64,000 nt of DNA from Salminus brasiliensis (Eukaryota; Chordata; Actinopteri; Characiformes; Bryconidae), in NCBI RefSeq assembly GCF_030463535.1, contig NC_132878.1, positions 24,061,925-24,125,924 of the forward strand, read 5' to 3'. Under the pieces are notes generated by a model. It ran no database searches, was not told the DNA's origin, and saw only the letters and a list, made by a program, of their open reading frames with translations. Below are positions 57,635 through 64,000 of this stretch, in pieces (the first letter of the stretch is position 1; every line of letters begins with the position of its first letter). The translations under genes were made by a program, and so were the position numbers.

Positions 57635-60600
57635 ATGGCGGCAGCTTTAAGCAACAGTGAGTCAAACTTCAGAGATTTATTAATGAATTCATATTTACAT
57701 TTTTTTACAACTGCTAACATTCTTTTGTCCAATCTGTAGTCACATTTTCAAAACCCAAAATCAGTCTTTTTGGGCTATGCCATTAATATAGTTCATATTT
57801 TTTAATGAAATGCAGTCATTTAACATGATTATAAAATGTTTACATTTTCTATACATACAAGTTTACCAAATAAAATCTCTCGTCTTATTTACAAATGCTT
57901 GCAAACAGCATGTCAAAAGAAAACCTAATGTTCCAAACCTTAAATATAGAATAAAATGCATAGATCTGCAAAAAAAACTTTTTTAAATCACAGATTATTA
58001 TTCATGCACTAATAGTCCAAGCGCAATTGATTCCAGCCCCATTTGAAAACAAAGCCAGGTGCTGTCAGTGATATGGACACATAAAAAAGGGCTTGTTTGG
58101 ACTGCATTTGGTCAATGCACAGGAGCAGAGAGAGTGACAGAGGAAAGAAAAATCTGGACAAGTAAAAGGAAAAGCCACCATTAATGTACCGGGCACATAA
58201 GGCATGCCAATGTTTCTATCACAGGTGCTGAGCAAGGGAAAACATTATATGTAATGTGGATGAAAACAGGTGGCCAAATGTTGAAGACCGTTTAGATTAA
58301 GTCAAGTCAAGTCATTTGTATAGCGCTTTTTACAACTGTTGTTGTCATAAAGCAGCTTTACATAATTAGTAAAAGACAGAAAAAAAAGAAAAAAAATGTA
58401 AGAAAACATGAAGGATCCAGGACCCCCAGTGAGCCAACGGCGACAGTGGCAAGGAAAAACTCCCTCAGAGCTGGAGGAAGAAACCTTGGGAGGAACAAAG
58501 AGACCCATCCTCCTCTGATTAGAACTATTTATAAATTATTGATAAAAGTTACCAAACCATCTATACTGTTGAACTGCTCGGATCATAATATTAATCAAGG
58601 GGTAGTAGAACTTAATATAGTCATGACAGTGATGGTCAGAGTAATGATAGTTAATAGTGGTAATATTAATTGTGACCGATAGTTAGGAGTCCATTTAGGT
58701 TTTAACATGGTCATTAGACAGGTAGCAGTGGTAGGAGGGTGTACCGCTGCTCTGGTATGGGTGGTGTTAGGAGCAGGGCCTGCTGGTCGGACTGGTAGGT
58801 GGCAGCTGGTCTGACGCAGGTAGAAGGGACCTCAGCGGGTTGGGCTGGGTGACCATTTACTCGAAGAAGGTAAAAAGACAGTTCTGAGAGGATTTTATAT
58901 AGAGTAGAGAATGCTAAGCAGTATCAGAATGTGTCTGACGACTCTGGCAGGTCTGACTATAACAGCCTAATTAAAAGGAGAGAGCCAGAAGGTAACACAG
59001 ACACGGGGGCTCCCTGAAATGCTAGCGTCCATCTGCTCCACCGTCCACAAACCTGAGTGATCGTGTGCAAGTAGCGAGACAACAGCTCCAGCATCTCAGT
59101 GTACTACAATCCTGGACCTACAACCTTTATCTAATGGGAAACATTATTTACCAAAAGCTAAACTAAACAGATGAGTTTTCAGCCTAGATTTAAAGATTGA
59201 GACTATGTCAGAGTCCCAAACATTATCTGGAAGGTTATTGCAGAGTTGGGGGCTTTATAAGAAAGGGCTCTTCCCCCTGCTGAGGTTTTCTGAATGCAGA
59301 TAGCTTTTCTGCAGTGCTGATAGAACTGGACTGATGGTCAAATTTTCTAGTTTTAAGACTGTTCAGTTTTGTATTTTGTTTTTTACACCTTGTTGTCTTG
59401 ATCCACTCGGTCTGACAATGACAGGAGAACACTCGCAGGGGATGGACCAACTAAATATGGAATAACTAAACAAAACCATGACAAACAATACTGGGCAAAC
59501 CAAAAGGACACACCTGGGGCTGGTGAGGCACTAGGGCTGTGCTAGCTGCCAGGGCTGAGCCAATACCGCTACTCAGAAACATAAACCTCCAAGCCGAGCC
59601 TGGGAAAACTAAGAACTAGGACATAAAGAGTAGCGCTAGTCAGGCGCATTGAACTTACTAGACTTGAAAGCATGAGGAGTCAGCCACCAAACCTAGACGA
59701 CTGTTCCGGTCCAACAGTGAGGAAAGCTAACTGCTGAAACAAGCTGGAGAGTCGCTCACTCCCGGAGCTCCAGGACCCCAGCTTGCTGAACCTAAGAAGC
59801 CTGGCAAGAGATCACCGCAGACCTGCAGTAGCTCCCTAATGGACCCTAAGGCAAGAGCAGCCTAGCTAGTTAGCTTCCCCTGCTAAGATAGCTAGGTAGA
59901 GAGAGAGTCCTCTGTACAAGGATGCACTCCACAGACCAGACCGGTGAATATTGACTCTCTAACGTTAATTGAATAACCTGGGTGCATGTGGTGCACTAAG
60001 GGTAATCCTCGGCAACCAGCAGCTGGCCCTAGCCCTACTTAAATACACCAGCCCACAGGTGTAACACATTAACCAAACAAAGAACAGTCACATGACAAAC
60101 AAAACCAGAAACCAAAATGGCGACGAGGGGTGTCAACCCGAAAGTCCATTTCAACATAAAAGTCCTTCCTTTGAATAAACATGGCATGGTTCATAAACCT
60201 ATAGTTCATTTTCGCCTGTGAGCCGCGGCCCGGGACCGCCTTTGGGGCATGCGCAGCGGCGTGGGCGTGACAGTCGGCTTACTTGGGAACCTTTCGTGGA
60301 ATTCTCGGACCAACGCAGGGTCCAGGACATGATCGGCCGGTTCCCAGGAGCATTCCTCTGGACCGAACCCCTCCCAGTCGAGCAGGTACTGCAATCGACC
60401 CCCACGCCTTCGAGAGTCCAGCACTCGTTGAACCGTGTAGGTGGGGGTCCCCTCAATCTCCACCGGTTCCGGCGGCGTGTCCGCCAGGGTGGCCTCGTCC
60501 AGGGGTCCAGGTACCACGGGCTTGAGCTGAGACGCATGGAAAACCAGGTGAATACGTGACTGTGGGGGTAGTCGGATACGATACGCAACTTCGTTGATTC

Positions 60601-63600
60601 TTTTTTCTATTATATAAGGACCAGAGTACTTAACTTTCAGTTTGTGTGAATGTAGACTAGTTCGGAGATCCTTCGTGGCCAACCAGACCTGGTCACCTGG
60701 TTGGTATGTCGGAGTCTCCCTTCTCTTCCGGTCCGCTTGGGCCTTGTAGCGTCGCAGGAACGTCTGGATGTGCTGGTGGGCTCCGGTCCAGACCGCTTCG
60801 CTGTGACGCATCCAAGCATCCACTGCTGGGAGTTGGGTCTCCGTGGCAGTCCAGGGGGCCAGCGGAGGCTGGTAGCCTAGGTAACACTGGTATGGGGTCA
60901 GGCCAGTGGTTGCACACCATCTCAGACCAGATACCGGAACCAGTCGCTGGGGTAGTCATGGCAGTACATCCGTAGGAACTTCCCCAGCTCCTGGTTAGTG
61001 CGCTCGCACTGGCCGTTAGACTGAGGGAGATAACCCGAGGACAGGCTTACACTTACCCCCAGGTGTTTGCAGAAGGCACCCCATACAGCCCCATACGCCC
61101 CTCAGACTTAGGCAGGTCAGTAATGAAGTCGACAGCCAGGTGAGAACACGGACGTTCAGGAACGGGTAGTGGCATGAGCTTCCCCGACGGGAGCGTCTTC
61201 GGGGTCTTACATTGAGCCCACTCACTGCATGATGCCACTACCCGATGTATATCTGCCCTCATCCCCTCCCACCAATATTTGGGAGAGAGCAGATAGTACA
61301 TGCGGGCCTCACCTGGATGACCCGATGCCGGAGAAGTATGAGCCCAACCGATGAGCTTCTCCCGGAAAGCCCCCGGGACGTAGACCTTGTCCACAGGGCA
61401 TGATGGGGGCACGGTGGTGCGTTTGAGGGCCTCATCTATCTCAGTACCCAGGTCCCACTGAATTGCCACGATGGGGAAACTAGCTTGCCGGGGGTTCAGA
61501 CACTTGGCATTTCTCAAAAACTCTAGATTCTTGTGATCTGTTAATACAAGGAAGGGGTAGGCAGCACCCTCTAACCAATGACACCACTCTCCGAGCGCCA
61601 TTTTGACTGCTAGGAGCTCCCTATCCCCTACCCCGAACCAAACAAAGAATAGTCACATGACAAACAAAACCAGAAACCAAAATGGCGACGAGGGGTGTCA
61701 ACCCGAAAGTCCATTTCAACATAAAAGTCCTTCCTTTGAATAAACATGGCATGGTTCATAAACATATAGTTCATTTTCGCCTGTGAGCCGCGGCCCGGGA
61801 CCGCCTTTGGGGCGGGCGTGGTGGCGCTGGCGTGACACTTGTGTGGCTTTTTTTAATATGTGTATTTTTACACATATGGGACCAATGTTAATTATTTGAG
61901 TTAGGCTACAATTCCATGTCCCTTATAAAATATAATCTTTACTGCAAGACTCTCACAGACTCTTCTCCATAAAGTATGTTACAGTAATATCACACATTGT
62001 GTAGACAACACAAGTGCCACAAGTGCACACATTTAAGTAAAAACTCTCTCAATAAAACGTAAAATAAAAAGTAAATAAATAATAAATAAACTAGGTTTGC
62101 TGTGTTCTAACAGAGTTAGTGCATATAGAGAAAACTTTGTATTGTGAAAAGTAGAGTTGGTATTTAGTTAAGAAAATGTACTTTTGAACAGAAAGAACTA
62201 TTTGAACTATTTGAATAAGGTAGAAGTGTTGCTGTATTTAGAATTTTGAAGTATCTTAAGTATTGGTAAATGCTTGTTAACAGTAAAAACTGTCATATTT
62301 TCTCACAACAATTTTACTGAAACATCATGAAATAAAGTTTAGAGACTTAATTTATATAGTGAAATACCTATACTCTCTGTGTGTGTGTGTGTTTTTACAC
62401 AGATGAGTTTAAGCTCATTGGCCCCTGTGGTGAAGAGCATCAGCCTGGCTCTGCTGCTACTCTCTCCTGTCACCTGTCTCCTGAACTCAGTGCTGTTGCC
62501 ATGGAGATCAGGTGGTTTAGAGGGACGGACTGTGTTTGTGTCTATAAGGACAGACAGGTGACAGAGGGGAGGGGCTACATGGGCAGAGTGAGTCTGTTCA
62601 ATGAGGAGCTGGAGAAAGGAAACGTCTCTTTACAAATCAGAGACTGCAGAGGGTCAGATACAGGATATTACCTGTGTCAGGTGACCAACGAAGACGCAAC
62701 AGAGGAGTGTACAGTAGGAGTGTGGGGTAAGTTCTCCAGACCTCCACTCTATATAAACTTCATCTTCATCATCATCATCGTCATCATGATCAGAGATTGA
62801 GAATAAGCTGAAATGAGAAACACAGTGATTAGAGGTGTGTTGTGTTCAGATAAAGGAGGGGAAACACAGAGAGTAGATTATCTTCATGTGGAGGGAATTA
62901 AGGACAGATTGTGAGTTTCAGTAAAAACAGTCACTGAACACTTTCTCATTCTGTCACAAACGTCCACATCATGATTCCAACGTGGGAAAGTGAAAAGTGA
63001 AGGATTTCTGATTTTACTGCATACACTCAAGACGTCCTCAGACACACTGATGTTGAAGCAAACCCCACAATAAATACCAAACCCTCATTACTAATAAACA
63101 GAGAGAGACGTCGTACACATCCAGTGAAATCTGCAGAATGTAGAAAAGCACAGAGGTGCAGTGGTGGACCGACATCTACACTTTAGAGAGAGGGGGAGGT
63201 AGACCTCACCAAACCAAAGCTGCAGCCCCTTTTTCACAATCACTGCACTGTATCTGTACTCTCACATTACACTCTCACAAGCACACTCACAACTTCCAAT
63301 CACACTCTCACAACAACACCCTCACAATCTCAATTTTACAATCACACTCTCACATTACACTGTCACATTACACTGTCACATTACACTTTCACAATCACAC
63401 TCTCACATTACACTGTCACATTACACTGTTACATTACACTGTCCCATTACACTTTCACAATCACACTCTCACATTACACTTTCACAATCACACTCTCACA
63501 TTACACTCTCACATTACACTCTCAAAACCACAATCACACTCTCACAACCATACTCTTGTATTGCACTCTCACAACCCCACTCTTACACTCATGCTCTCAA

Positions 63601-64000
63601 ACCACACTCTCACAACCACATTCTCACATCTACACTCTCACACCACACCAAGCCGTCCCCTGAGCTCTTTATGATTCATTTACATATTGCTATGCCATGA
63701 CTGTGTGTTTTTCCTCCATTTATTAATTAAAAATATCAATATTTTAGTCGTGAAACAGATTAAACTTTTAGTTCAACAGACAGTTTTGTAGCTTTGTGTT
63801 TCTATAACTGTCATTTCCTCCAGAACAAGAGTATCTCACACATCTGTGCTGCTGGTGTTGATGCAGGAACACAGGACTGTCTATTATAAGAGAAAAGCCC
63901 TCCATTAAGTGTTTAATGTTGATTAAATCTGAACATTTCTAGAAGGGTTGAGGATCTGCTGGAGGTTTACACTTGAAGCGTTTAGCTGAAGATCTTCATG
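57635..64000 (+). CDS. Gene 5: IgV-type paralogue of gene 2, cut by the window end
   Basis: ATG exon 57635-57656 (22 nt, MAAALSN, donor GTGAGT) and IgV exon 62403-62726 (324 nt, phase 1-1), both open. The first coding intron is 4.7 kb instead of 147 bp because of nested transposons (57700-62290). After the Ig exon, 62750-63250 follows gene 2 intron 17600-18050. Then the sequence jumps at about 63650 to the equivalent of 20610-20870, so the first microexon cassette of gene 2 is missing and only the second is expected, just beyond 64000. Whether coil and GTPase exons follow cannot be seen. Confidence 0.75.
58298..59340. mobile_element. High-copy fish interspersed repeat in the gene 5 intron
   Basis: Starts with AAGTCAAGTCAAGTCATTTG and TATAGCGCTTTTTACAACTG, includes GGCAAGGAAAAACTCCCTCA and ends near GAAAGGGCTCTTCCCCCTGC. 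I recognise these as parts of a widespread teleost repeat. It has no open frame. The preceding 57700-58297 is AT-rich unassigned sequence, part of the same compound insertion. Confidence 0.7.
59394..61837 (-). mobile_element. Ty3/gypsy chromodomain retrotransposon, internally deleted
   Basis: Minus-strand element with perfect target duplication CTTGT (59389-59393 and 61838-61842). 5' LTR remnant 61837-61637 (about 200 bp, TGTCACGCC start); RNase H end ([34 protein letters not shown]) and integrase zinc-binding region in 61601-61053; late integrase piece ([20 protein letters not shown]) at about 61030-60960; integrase C-terminus and chromodomain ([20 protein letters not shown]) in 60823-60273; 3' LTR 60272-59394. 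Missing are gag, protease, RT, most of the integrase core, and the rest of the 5' LTR. The pol frame runs directly into the 3' LTR without a visible polypurine tract. It is of the same family as the solo LTR at 26395-27214. Confidence 0.92.
62403..62726 (+). CDS. Gene 5 IgV-domain exon
   Basis: V-set domain with [26 protein letters not shown] and the extra family cysteines, GTAAGT donor, and an acceptor TTTTTACACAG after a short (TG)n. Canonical residues are all kept, so the domain appears under constraint or is a recent copy of gene 2. Confidence 0.92.
63240..63645. repeat. Degenerate minisatellite of TCACATTACACT-type units
   Basis: Roughly 400 bp of variants of CACTCTCACA / CATTACACTG units in a gene 5 intron. 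The equivalent in gene 2 (about 18055-18150) has only a few units, so it expanded here. Confidence 0.9.

Overview
The window is teleost genomic DNA. It is intron-rich, AT-rich and full of (CA)n/(CT)n microsatellites, with L2-like and CR1/Jockey-like LINEs, Tc1, hAT and Ty3/gypsy elements. Several interspersed repeats are of types I associate with ostariophysan fish (characins, catfishes), so a characiform or related fish is my best guess. No bacterial genes, CRISPR arrays or rRNA genes are seen.

The main content is a cluster of five copies of one unusual immune-type gene. The full architecture, read from splice sites and frame arithmetic, is: a short ATG exon with no signal peptide; one butyrophilin/B7-like IgV exon; several very small linker exons (8-70 nt); one large exon encoding a 28-residue (84-bp) tandem coiled-coil repeat; a 72-nt linker exon; and a final exon with an AIG1/GIMAP-type GTPase domain plus a C-terminal coiled coil. 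No transmembrane segment is predicted, so an intracellular Ig-coil-GTPase protein is implied. Gene 3 (34317-41764, +) is intact: nine coding exons sum to 3582 nt, or 1193 residues and a stop. Gene 2 (17085-29347, +) has all parts but a 2-nt deletion in the coil exon. Gene 1 (12592-5774, -) is open from ATG through the coil exon, but its GTPase exon is not in the window. Gene 4 (54660-48440, -) is a decayed pseudogene. Gene 5 (57635 onward, +) has its first and Ig exons and runs off the right edge; its first coding intron is swollen by about 4.6 kb of transposons.

Layout: 1-776 flank; 777-12.6 kb gene 1 and its downstream region; 12.6-17 kb head-to-head promoter region of genes 1 and 2; 17-29.3 kb gene 2; 29.5-31.1 kb a hAT-like element with an L2 fragment inside; 33.4-41.8 kb gene 3; 42.1-45.17 kb nested Tc1, LTR-like and LINE pieces; 45.18-54.7 kb a direct duplicate of 777-12.6 kb carrying gene 4; 56.1-64 kb gene 5. 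The pair gene 1/gene 2 was therefore copied as a unit into gene 4/gene 5, about 44.4 kb away.

An ISRE-like GAAANNGAAA motif sits at the promoters of genes 2 and 3 and is degraded in genes 1 and 5. This suggests interferon/IRF control of the intact copies. The 84-bp coil repeat differs in number between copies (1, 4 and 12), making the coil a length-variable module between the Ig and GTPase ends.
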